Below, piece by piece: positions 9,010 through 16,019 of a DNA stretch of 23,236 nt. Below the pieces are notes generated by a model. The model had not been told where the DNA came from, did no database searches, and saw nothing but the letters and a program-made list of their open reading frames with translations. Position 1 is the first letter of the stretch, and the number at the start of each line of letters is the position of its first letter. The DNA is from Azohydromonas lata NBRC 102462 (GTDB lineage: Bacteria; Pseudomonadota; Gammaproteobacteria; Burkholderiales; Burkholderiaceae_C): contig CAMCTE010000013.1 in assembly GCA_945878385.1 (NCBI GenBank), positions 1 through 23,236 of the forward strand, written 5' to 3'. Both the position numbers and the translations under genes were made by a program.

Positions 9010-9945
9010 ATGATGTTTGCCGTTTGCGGCGAAGCCCTGTTCGATGTCTTTGCCACGGGCCGCACGCCCACCGGGCTTGCGCTGGATGCGCGCATCGGTG
9101 GTTCGCCGTTCAATGTGGCCGTGGGCTTGAGCCGGCTGGGGCAGCGGTCCGCACTGGTGACGGTGCTGTCCCAAGGCTTTCTGGGCGAGCGCTTGGTGCA
9201 GGCCTTGTCGGAAGAGGGCGTGGAGTGGCGCTTGTCCCAGCGCAGTGCTGCGCCCACCACCCTCAGCCTGGTGGGCCTTGACCCTCAGGGCGTGCCGTCC
9301 TACGCGTTTTATGGCGACCAGGGTGCCGACCGCCTCTTGGACGAGTCGGTGCTGCTGGCCGCGTGGCCCGATGATGTGGCCTGCATCCATGTGGGCTCCT
9401 ATGCCACGGTGGTGGGGCGCACCGCGCAGACTCAGCGCCTGCTCATCGAGCGCGAGCATCACCGCAGCCTGATTTCCTACGACCCCAATGTGCGTTTGAA
9501 TGTGGAGCCCGACCCAGCGGTGTGGCGTGCACAGATCGACTGGATGCTGACCCGCACCCATCTGCTGAAGATCAGCGACGAAGACCTTGAATTGCTCTAC
9601 CCCGGTTTGCCGCTGCAGACCTTTGCAGAAAGGGCGCTGGCCGCCGGGGTGCAGTGCGTGGTGGTGACGCGGGGCGGGCAGGGCGCATGGGGCTGGACCC
9701 CTGAGCTCCATGTGGTGGCGCAACCGGTGCGGGTCACGGTCGTGGATACGGTGGGCGCTGGAGACACCTTCCAGGCGGCCTTGCTCACTTGGTTGGCCGA
9801 AAACGATGGCCTGCGCGCCAGTGCGCTGGGGCGCGTGTCCCGTGCTGACTTGGAATCGGCTTTGGCCTTTGCCTCCAGTGCGGCGGCCGTCACCTGCAGC
9901 CGGCGCGGCGCCGCCCTGCCGCGCCGGGCCGATCTGCTGGCCTGA
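9010..9945 (+). CDS. PfkB-family carbohydrate kinase, probable fructokinase
   Basis: This 311-residue cytosolic sugar kinase belongs to the ribokinase/PfkB family. The N-terminal signature region contains GEALFDVF (residues 7-14) and IGGSPFNVAVGLSRLG (29-44); the C-terminal signature is VDTVGAGDTFQAALL (245-259), with the catalytic base Asp252 and the anion hole GAGD. Within a sucrose locus the likely substrate is fructose released by the GH13 enzyme, giving fructose 6-phosphate; substrate specificity is inferred from context. The start is ATG 9010 (or 9013), with a good GGGGAG Shine-Dalgarno sequence at 8995-9000. An operator-like palindrome and candidate promoter lie 64 nt or more upstream. 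Confidence 0.9.
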   Translation: MMFAVCGEALFDVFATGRTPTGLALDARIGGSPFNVAVGLSRLGQRSALVTVLSQGFLGERLVQALSEEGVEWRLSQRSAAPTTLSLVGLDPQGVPSYAFYGDQGADRLLDESVLLAAWPDDVACIHVGSYATVVGRTAQTQRLLIEREHHRSLISYDPNVRLNVEPDPAVWRAQIDWMLTRTHLLKISDEDLELLYPGLPLQTFAERALAAGVQCVVVTRGGQGAWGWTPELHVVAQPVRVTVVDTVGAGDTFQAALLTWLAENDGLRASALGRVSRADLESALAFASSAAAVTCSRRGAALPRRADLLA

Positions 9946-10025
9946 TCCGCGGCGCAGGCCAGCGTTGGGGGCGCTGCCGGTGGAGACGGTGTGATGGAGC
10001 AGAGGCTTCACCGGGAATTTCCGGT

Positions 10026-10039
10026 TGCAATCGTTTGCA
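10026..10039. promoter_or_regulatory. operator-like palindrome upstream of the TPR-amylosucrase pair
   Basis: TGCAATCGTTTGCA is a CG-centred palindrome with one mismatched pair and is the best-formed copy in the window. It lies 167 nt before the chosen TPR-protein start in the 9946-10192 non-coding interval. I could not place a convincing promoter next to it. No terminator with a T tract is seen between the kinase gene and this site. Confidence 0.65.
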
Positions 10040-10192
10040 TTTTCGGGCAAGGTTGAGGCTTGAAACCGGGCGGCGCCCGCCACCGGTTCGTCCAACTCAT
10101 TCCGTGCCACCGCGATGCGTGATCACCTCTTGCGCCCCACCGAGCTGCGTTCCGGCCTGACCCCGTGTGCCGCAGCACCCTTCCAGCCGTCC

Positions 10193-11446
10193 ATGGCCGA
10201 TCCGGTTAGACGGCGCGCGAAAGGAAGGGGGCTGCTTCAATCTCTGGCCTTGGCGCTGACGCTGTGGGCCGGCTTGCAGCTTTCGGCTGCCCATGCGCAA
10301 ACCCCGGACACGCTGCGCCCGCAATTGGCCACACCGCTGCAGGCGGTGCAAACCCTGCTGGCCGCGGGCAAGCCCCAGGATGCCCTGGTCACCCTGCGCG
10401 ACATCGAACGCAAGATCTCTGACCGCTCGCTGTACGAGAACTACATGATCGAGCGCTTGAAGGCGGCTGCCGCAGTGGCCCTGTCCGACGACCCGGGCGC
10501 AGTGGCAGCGCTGGAGGCCGCGCTGAAGACCGAGAAGGCGTCCTCGGCAGAGCGCGTGACGATCTTGGCGCAGCTGGCAGGGTTGAGCCTGAAGCTCAAG
10601 GACGCCGACGCGGCCGGCCGCTGGGCCGGTGCATACATCCAGGGCGGGGGCCAGGACGACAATGTGCGTGCCATCCTCGTGCGTTCGGCCTTGGGCAAGG
10701 GCGACTGCGCCACGGTGGTGGAGCAGTTGGCCGTGATGCTCACGGCCACCGAGCGGCGCGGCGAGAAGCCGCCCGAGGGGCAGTTGCGTGCATCCGTGGC
10801 CTGTCAGGCCAAGCTGGGGCAGGACGAGGCCTATTTCCGTGACCTGGAACGCCTGCTTGGCCACTATTCCAAACCCGAGTACTGGGCCGATCTCATCGCG
10901 CGGCTGCAGCGTCGCCCCGGTTTTGCCGATCGTCTGCTGCTGGACTCGTTCCGCCTGATGCAGCAGGTGGGCGCGATGGAAGACGCCGACGACTTCGTCA
11001 GCGCTGCGCAGCTGTCCATTCGCGCAGCCCTGCCGGGTGAAGCACTGCGCTTCCTCAAGGCCGGCTTTGATGCCGGGGCGCTGGGCAAAGGCCCCGCCGC
11101 AGCCGCCCACCGCGACCTGTTGGCGCGGGTGACCCGTGAAGCCGCGGCCGACAAGGCGCAGTTGCCTGATGCACTGAAGCAGGCAAGCGGCGCTGCGGAT
11201 GCACGCCGACAGTTCCTTGCCGGTCAAGCCGCCTGGAGCCATGGTCAGGTTGATGAGGGCGTACAGATGATGCAGCAGGCGCTGGCCCGTGGCATCACCC
11301 GCGAGCCCGATGACGCGCGCCTGCACCTGGCGGTTGCGCTGGCATCGTCGGGCCGCAAGGATGAGGCTCGAAAGCTCTTCAGCGGGCTGCCGCCGCGCGA
11401 TGGATTGGCCGATCTGGGCCGCCTGTGGCTCTTGACCCTGCGGTGA
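10193..11446 (+). CDS. exported TPR-like protein of the TonB-system type
   Basis: This 417-residue protein has a signal peptide: MADPVRRRAKGRG, a hydrophobic stretch at about residues 14-33, and a probable cut after AHA at residue 35. The rest is alpha-helical with TPR-like pairs such as AVQTLLAAGKPQDALVTLRD near the start, and the tail RLHLAVALASSGRKDEARKLF. The stretch SKPEYWADLIARLQRRPGFA followed by DRLLLDSFRLMQ resembles, from memory, the TPR proteins encoded with ExbB/ExbD/TonB in Xanthomonas and Burkholderiales. A periplasmic role supporting the TonB-dependent receptor is therefore plausible but unproven. ATG 10193 is chosen because the signal peptide begins there; ATG 10115 in the same frame would add 26 residues. 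Neither has a clear ribosome site. The stop lies 5 nt before the amylosucrase ATG. Confidence 0.8.
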   Translation: MADPVRRRAKGRGLLQSLALALTLWAGLQLSAAHAQTPDTLRPQLATPLQAVQTLLAAGKPQDALVTLRDIERKISDRSLYENYMIERLKAAAAVALSDDPGAVAALEAALKTEKASSAERVTILAQLAGLSLKLKDADAAGRWAGAYIQGGGQDDNVRAILVRSALGKGDCATVVEQLAVMLTATERRGEKPPEGQLRASVACQAKLGQDEAYFRDLERLLGHYSKPEYWADLIARLQRRPGFADRLLLDSFRLMQQVGAMEDADDFVSAAQLSIRAALPGEALRFLKAGFDAGALGKGPAAAAHRDLLARVTREAAADKAQLPDALKQASGAADARRQFLAGQAAWSHGQVDEGVQMMQQALARGITREPDDARLHLAVALASSGRKDEARKLFSGLPPRDGLADLGRLWLLTLR

Positions 11447-11451
11447 CGCCC

Positions 11452-13359
11452 ATGCAGCTTCACGAATTTCAGCACCGGCTGCTTGGGGAACGTTTGGCGT
11501 CTCATCTGCGCGCCAGTTGTGCCGCCAAGGCGCCTGATGAAAGCTGGCTGCCCTTCGAGGCCCGGCTGCTTGAGCATGCCGCAAGCCTGGTGCATGCGCT
11601 GTCGGAGTTGTACGGCCAGCGCGAGGATTTCATTGCGGTGTTGGAGCGGGTGCTGAGCACCGCGTGGCAAGGATGGGAGGCCCGCGACGCTGAGCTTCGG
11701 CAGCGCGACCATGCTTGCGAGCAAAACCCCCAGTGGTTCCAGCACCAGCGCATGCTCGGTGCGGTGTGCTACGCCGACTTGTGGGCCGGCGGCCTGCAGG
11801 GCATGCGCCGCCGCATCCCCGAACTGCAGGCCATGGGTGTCACCTACCTGCACATCATGCCGCCCTTTCTGTGCCCCGAGGGCAACAGCGACGGCGGTTA
11901 TGCCGTGAGCAGCTATCGCCAAGTCAATCCACGCCTGGGCTCGATCAAAGACCTGCGCGAACTGGCTGCCGACCTGCGCCATGCCGGCATCAGCCTGTGC
12001 CTGGATTTCATCTTCAACCACACCTCCGATGAACACGATTGGGCGCGGCAGGCGGTACAGGGCGTGGCGCCCTTCGACGGTTTCTACCTGATCTACCCGG
12101 ACCGCACCATGCCCGATGCGGTGGACCGCACGGTGCGCGAGATCTTCCCCGACCAGCACCCGGGTGCGTTCTCGCAACTGCCCGATGGCCGCTGGGTGTG
12201 GACCACTTTCAACAGCTTTCAGTGGGACCTGAACTACGCCAATCCATTGGTGTTCGACGCCATGGCCGGCGAGCTGCTGGCCATCGCCAACCTGGGCACT
12301 GAGATCCTGCGCATGGACGCGGTGGCCTTCGTGTGGAAGCAACTGGGCACCACCTGCGAGAACTTGCCGCAGGCCCACTTGCTGATTCGGGCCTACAACG
12401 CCCTGTGCCGCATTGCCGCGCCGAGCCTGCTGTTCAAGTCCGAAGCCATCGTTCATCCCGATGAGGTGATGCGCTACATCGATCCGCTGGAGTGTCAGCT
12501 TTCCTACAACCCGCTGCAGATGGCGCTGTTGTGGAACACCCTGGCCACACGCGAAGTCAATCTGCTGCAACAGGCCCTGGCCGACCGCCACGCCTTGCCG
12601 GCTGGCACCGCTTGGGTCAACTATGTGCGTTGCCACGACGACATCGGATGGACATTCGCCGACGAGGACGCCATTCGCATGGGCATCCATGGTCATGACC
12701 ATCGGCAGTTTCTCAACCGCTACTATGTGAATCGCTTTCCCGGCAGCTTTGCGCGTGGAGTGCCCTTTCAGGACAACCCCGCCACGGGAGACTGCCGGAT
12801 CAGCGGCACTTGCGCGTCCTTGTGTGGGCTGGAACAGGGCGACGAATGGGCTGTGCTCCGCATCCTGCTGCTGCACGGCGTGGCCATGTCGGCCGGCGGC
12901 ATTCCACTGGTCTATCTGGGCGATGAAGTCGGAACGCTCAACGACTACGGTTACCTGCAAGACCCCGACAAGGCCGGCGACAGCCGCTGGGTGCACCGGC
13001 CCGTTCGCGATGAAGCGCTGTACCAGCAGGCGCAGGTGCCTAGCACCCAGGCCCACCGAATCCGGCAGGGCCTGCAGCGGCTGTTGGATGTGCGCCGATC
13101 AACGCCGGCGCTGGCCGGCTGTGAACTGGTGGTTTTCCACACGCACCAGCCTCAGATTCTTGGTTTCCTGCGGGGGCAGGGCGCTGACCGCATGCTGGTG
13201 TTGGCCAACTTTGCCGAGCAGACCCATCGGGTGGATGCGCCGGTGTTCAGTGCAGGCCCGCGGGTCACGGAGGACATCCTCTCGGGGCGGATGATCGAGT
13301 TGGGCGATGGTTTGAGCCTGCCGCCCTACGCCCTGTTCTGGCTGCGTTATCCCGCCTGA
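11452..13359 (+). CDS. amylosucrase / sucrose hydrolase (GH13_4)
   Basis: This 635-residue enzyme aligns along its whole length with Neisseria polysaccharea amylosucrase (636 residues), which splits sucrose and transfers glucose to an alpha-1,4-glucan. The GH13 residues are present: nucleophile Asp289 in ILRMDAVAFVWKQ, acid/base Glu331 in FKSEAIVHPDEV, and transition-state Asp396 in NYVRCHDDIGWTF. Also seen are LDFIFNHTSDEHDW, REIFPDQHPGAFSQL and FVNRF-like YYVNRFPGSFARGVPFQ. There is no signal peptide, so it is cytosolic. The same family includes Xanthomonas sucrose hydrolase, and sequence alone does not tell me whether it polymerises or only hydrolyses. ATG 11452 is preferred, with GGTGA at 11442-11446 as ribosome site; GTG 11443 would overlap the previous stop as GTGA. 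Confidence 0.95.
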   Translation: MQLHEFQHRLLGERLASHLRASCAAKAPDESWLPFEARLLEHAASLVHALSELYGQREDFIAVLERVLSTAWQGWEARDAELRQRDHACEQNPQWFQHQRMLGAVCYADLWAGGLQGMRRRIPELQAMGVTYLHIMPPFLCPEGNSDGGYAVSSYRQVNPRLGSIKDLRELAADLRHAGISLCLDFIFNHTSDEHDWARQAVQGVAPFDGFYLIYPDRTMPDAVDRTVREIFPDQHPGAFSQLPDGRWVWTTFNSFQWDLNYANPLVFDAMAGELLAIANLGTEILRMDAVAFVWKQLGTTCENLPQAHLLIRAYNALCRIAAPSLLFKSEAIVHPDEVMRYIDPLECQLSYNPLQMALLWNTLATREVNLLQQALADRHALPAGTAWVNYVRCHDDIGWTFADEDAIRMGIHGHDHRQFLNRYYVNRFPGSFARGVPFQDNPATGDCRISGTCASLCGLEQGDEWAVLRILLLHGVAMSAGGIPLVYLGDEVGTLNDYGYLQDPDKAGDSRWVHRPVRDEALYQQAQVPSTQAHRIRQGLQRLLDVRRSTPALAGCELVVFHTHQPQILGFLRGQGADRMLVLANFAEQTHRVDAPVFSAGPRVTEDILSGRMIELGDGLSLPPYALFWLRYPA

Positions 13360-13381
13360 CTCTGCGGCGCAGGACCCAAGA

Positions 13382-13420
13382 AAAAACCGCCTGAAGCCCA
13401 GCGCTTCAGGCGGTTTTTCT
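13382..13420. terminator. bidirectional intrinsic terminator between amylosucrase and receptor genes
   Basis: The arms 13382-13397 and 13403-13418 pair perfectly over 16 bp (core ACCGCCTGAAGC with GCTTCAGGCGGT) around a 5-nt loop. T-rich tails occur on both strands: TTTTTCTTT on + and TTTTTTCTT on minus. It separates two convergent genes and serves both. Confidence 0.92.
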
Positions 13421-13471
13421 TTGATGAAGGGGAAGCCGGTTGAGGCCGGCTTCCTTTTCAATCGCGTGGCT

Positions 13472-15697
13472 TCAGAAGCTGTACTTCAGCGTTGCACGCG
13501 CCGAGCGGCCGTTGATCGAGCGCGCCACATACAGCGCGTTCTGGCCTTCGGCTTCCGTGTAGCCGATCTTGTTGAAGGCGTTGTTCACGCCCAGCGACAA
13601 GGTCAGGTTCTCACGGATGTCATAAGAGGCGAACAGGTTGACCACCGTGTAGGCCGGCAGCACCACCTGGTTGTCGTCCTGCGCGAACGCCTTGGCCGTA
13701 CCCACGATGGAGGCGCCCACTTCGCCCGAGCCGAACTGGTAGGCCGGCGTGAACTGGTAGACGAACTTGGCCTGACGACGCGGGGTCTTGCCCTTATTGT
13801 CTCCGCTGGTGATTTCGGCATCGGTGAAGGTGCCGCCACCGGTGACGGAGATGGCGCCTGCACGCCAGCCCAACTCGGCCTCAACGCCCATGGCGTCGAA
13901 GTTGTTGCCGCGGAAGGTCTGGGTGGTGGCTTCGAAGCCGGCGTCCTCACGGGTCTTGGCGGAGAACAGCGTGATGAACGAGCTCAGGTTGCCCGAACGG
14001 TTCTTCACGCCCAGTTCCACCTGGTCGGTCTTGCCCAGCAGGCCGATGCCACGGTCAGGTGCCTGCAGCGATGAACCGCTGCTGGTGCGCGCAAACAGGG
14101 CCGTGTCCTTGGTCATGCGGTAGTTCACGCCCACGGAGTGGCTGGTCACATCACGCGTGTTGTTCACGACGGTGCGCTGTGCGGGGTCCCAACCAGCGGC
14201 CGTGCCTTCGTTGCGGGTACCGGTGGTCTTGAACTCGTCGCGACGCAGGCTGGCGTCCACGCTCCAGGGGCCGTTGTCCCAGGTGGCCGCTGCATAGGGA
14301 GCCGTCACCGCCACATCGTAGTGGTAGGTGAAGTAGCAGCAAGGACCCCAGAAGTTCGGGCCCACCGACGAGGTGGTGACCTTACCCAGGTTGTCGATCA
14401 GGCGTGCGCCGTCGCCCTTGAGTTCGATGTTGTAGCGGTTGAAGCGCCAGGTGGCACCGTCGGCTTGACGGCCAGTGAACAGGCCACCGGTCAGCGTCAA
14501 GTTGGACTGTGCGTCGAGCTTGATGGACTTCTGCAGCTTCAGGTCGTTCAGGGTGTTGCCGAAGTCGTCCAGCGAGGTGTTGAAGGTGTGGGCTGCGAAC
14601 ACCGGCACCGTGCCACGGTAGCCGTTGTCGATGGCGGCCTGCGTACCACCGGCCGGGAACACGCCAAAGAAGCGACCGCTGTTTTCTGCGCGGCGGAACT
14701 TGTTGGTCACCGTCAGACCATCGGCCAGCTTGAACTGGGCCTCCAGGCCGAATGCGTTGCTCTTGACGGCCAGGCCATCACGCGGGTTCACATCCACCAG
14801 GTTGCCGTTCTTGTCGCGGGCGATGTCGGACGGGAAGTTGCTGTTGATGAAGAAAGCGGTGCGGGGGTCGACACCGGCGATCGGCTTGATCGTGTTGCCG
14901 CTCAGGCTCACGGGCACCGGCAGGTAGGTCGGGGTCTTGTCGTCCAGGTTCTTGAAGGTGGCGCGGATGTAGCCGTCCTTGAAGGTCTTGGTGAGGCTGG
15001 CGCGGAACTGGCCGCCGTTCTCGACATTGATGTTGGTGTTGCGGGTGCCTTCGCCCACGCGGTTGAAGCCGCCGAGTTGGAAGGTCAGGCCTTGGGCCAG
15101 CGTGCCACCGTAGGCAAAGTCCAGGCGGTTCTGCTCGTGGTCCAGACCACGGCTGAAGGCCACGGCGCCACCGGCCTGCTTGCCCGTCTTGCTCAGGAAG
15201 TTGACGATGGCTGCAGGCGAGTTGGTGCCCAGCGTGCCGGCCGAGCCACCGCGGATGGCATCCAGAGAGTCGGTGAAGAAGTCCACGCGGGTGAACATGT
15301 CAGGCGTGGAGAAGGCTGCGTCGCCGATCAGCAGCACAGGCAGGCCATCTTCGTGGATGGACACATAACGCGAGCCGCCTGCCGAGATGGGCACGCCGCG
15401 GGCGGTGATGTTGGCGTTGCCTTCTCCGCCAGAGGACTCCGAACGCAGGCCGGGGACCGAACGCAGCACTTCGGCCGCACTTGTGGCACCGGACTTGACG
15501 ATGGAGTCGGCGTCGATCGTGCTCACGGAAACCGACTGGTCCATCTTGGACTTGGCCACGGCCGTGCCGGTCACGATCACGCGGTCCAGGTTCAGACCGT
15601 CTGCGGGTGCAGCGGTCTGGGCTTGGGCTGCCATCTGGGCCAGTGCCAGGGTCAGGGCCACGGCCAAGGGGCGGGCTACGGGGTTCTTCATGGACAT
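13472..15697 (-). CDS. TonB-dependent outer-membrane receptor, probable sucrose receptor
   Basis: This 741-residue protein has a signal peptide (hydrophobic residues 11-24, probable cut after AQA at 26), then a Ton-box-like DRVIVTGT at 38-45 and a plug domain at about 50-170 (AAEVLRSVPGLRSESSGGEG, DAIRGGSAGTLGTNSPAAIV). The beta-barrel fills the rest and ends in RATLKYSF, with the terminal Phe used for outer-membrane assembly. ATG 15697 is chosen over an in-frame ATG at 15724 because GAGGAG lies 5 nt upstream. Its place beside a sucrose permease and amylosucrase matches the role of SuxA in Xanthomonas, so sucrose or a related sugar is the inferred ligand; ferric siderophores are less likely. 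A GPCCYF motif near residues 451-456 is unusual for a barrel segment. Confidence 0.92.
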   Translation of the reverse strand: MSMKNPVARPLAVALTLALAQMAAQAQTAAPADGLNLDRVIVTGTAVAKSKMDQSVSVSTIDADSIVKSGATSAAEVLRSVPGLRSESSGGEGNANITARGVPISAGGSRYVSIHEDGLPVLLIGDAAFSTPDMFTRVDFFTDSLDAIRGGSAGTLGTNSPAAIVNFLSKTGKQAGGAVAFSRGLDHEQNRLDFAYGGTLAQGLTFQLGGFNRVGEGTRNTNINVENGGQFRASLTKTFKDGYIRATFKNLDDKTPTYLPVPVSLSGNTIKPIAGVDPRTAFFINSNFPSDIARDKNGNLVDVNPRDGLAVKSNAFGLEAQFKLADGLTVTNKFRRAENSGRFFGVFPAGGTQAAIDNGYRGTVPVFAAHTFNTSLDDFGNTLNDLKLQKSIKLDAQSNLTLTGGLFTGRQADGATWRFNRYNIELKGDGARLIDNLGKVTTSSVGPNFWGPCCYFTYHYDVAVTAPYAAATWDNGPWSVDASLRRDEFKTTGTRNEGTAAGWDPAQRTVVNNTRDVTSHSVGVNYRMTKDTALFARTSSGSSLQAPDRGIGLLGKTDQVELGVKNRSGNLSSFITLFSAKTREDAGFEATTQTFRGNNFDAMGVEAELGWRAGAISVTGGGTFTDAEITSGDNKGKTPRRQAKFVYQFTPAYQFGSGEVGASIVGTAKAFAQDDNQVVLPAYTVVNLFASYDIRENLTLSLGVNNAFNKIGYTEAEGQNALYVARSINGRSARATLKYSF

Positions 15698-15823
15698 GTT
15701 GTCTCCTCGGCGCAGGGGCCGCATTGCGTTGAATGGTCAGGCGCACATCCGCATGCACGCAGTCGCGTTGCCGAATGGACACGGCGGGCGTGAAACCCCC
15801 ATGCGCCTAATCAGCACCTGCAA

Positions 15824-15852
15824 ATTATAGAAATCGATTGCATTGATCGCAA
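15824..15852 (-). promoter_or_regulatory. sigma-70 promoter of the receptor gene
   Basis: On the minus strand, TTGCGA (15852-15847) and a perfect TATAAT (15829-15824) are separated by 17 nt. Transcription would start near 15817, leaving a leader of about 120 nt. One operator-like site fills the spacer and another covers the -35 box, so repressor binding should block RNA polymerase. Confidence 0.75.
15829..15842. promoter_or_regulatory. operator-like palindrome inside the receptor promoter
   Basis: AGAAATCGATTGCA matches TGCAATCGTTTGCA at 11 of 14 positions and retains the central CG. It lies between the -35 and -10 boxes of the receptor promoter. Its centre is 19 bp from the next site. Confidence 0.5.
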
Positions 15853-15861
15853 TCGTTTGCA
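15848..15861. promoter_or_regulatory. operator-like palindrome over the receptor -35 box
   Basis: CGCAATCGTTTGCA matches the site at 10026 at 13 of 14 positions. It overlaps the receptor -35 box on the minus strand and the candidate -35 box of the permease on the plus strand, so one bound dimer could affect both genes. Confidence 0.65.
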
Positions 15862-15874
15862 ATGTGGTTCAACT

Positions 15875-15888
15875 CAGGGATATCCCTG
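15875..15888. promoter_or_regulatory. perfect 14-bp palindrome in the permease leader
   Basis: CAGGGATATCCCTG is its own reverse complement. It lies over the candidate permease -10 region and differs from the CG-centred operators, so a second regulator or an RNA hairpin is possible. A second perfect palindrome, TCTGATCAGA, follows at 15891-15900. Confidence 0.4.
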
Positions 15889-15960
15889 TCTCTGATCAGA
15901 ATTGCACATGGCGGGTGACAAATCTGCAGGATCGTCTGCGTCTCCAAGGGTTTTCACCTT

Positions 15961-15974
15961 TGGAAACGTTTTCA
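15961..15974. promoter_or_regulatory. third operator-like palindrome, before the permease start
   Basis: TGGAAACGTTTTCA is a CG-centred near-palindrome (one mismatched pair) and matches TGCAATCGTTTGCA at 11 of 14 positions. It lies 46 nt before the permease ATG and 113 bp, centre to centre, from the site at 15848, a spacing compatible with DNA looping or a roadblock. Confidence 0.45.
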
Positions 15975-16019
15975 ATGATCGGTCGACAATCGCCGGTTTC
16001 GTCCCAACCCTGCGTCACC

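Larger units (their letters stand above)
15698..16019. other. divergent control region between receptor and permease genes
   Basis: This 322-bp interval has no gene. It holds the receptor promoter (15824-15852, minus), two adjacent operator-like palindromes (15829-15842, 15848-15861), two perfect palindromes (15875-15888, 15891-15900) and a third operator-like site (15961-15974). A weak + strand promoter may be TTGCAA (15857-15862) with TATCCC (15881-15886), 18-nt spacer; its -35 overlaps the second operator. Confidence 0.7.

Noticed and set aside
9946..9990. CAGCG/CGCTG inverted repeat after the fructokinase gene as a terminator
   Set aside because: The stem is short and no T run follows, so termination is not supported.
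11245..13056. 603-residue frame antisense to amylosucrase (and a similar one at 10097-11584)
   Set aside because: The opposite strand encodes a full amylosucrase with all catalytic residues; the antisense product has no recognisable domain.
14138..15793. 551-residue frame antisense to the TonB-dependent receptor
   Set aside because: Composition is typical of a reverse-strand shadow; the receptor has signal peptide, plug, barrel end, promoter and ribosome site.
15843..16019. 59-codon in-frame extension of the permease
   Set aside because: It would lie over operators and palindromes and is not hydrophobic; the first membrane helix follows ATG 16020.
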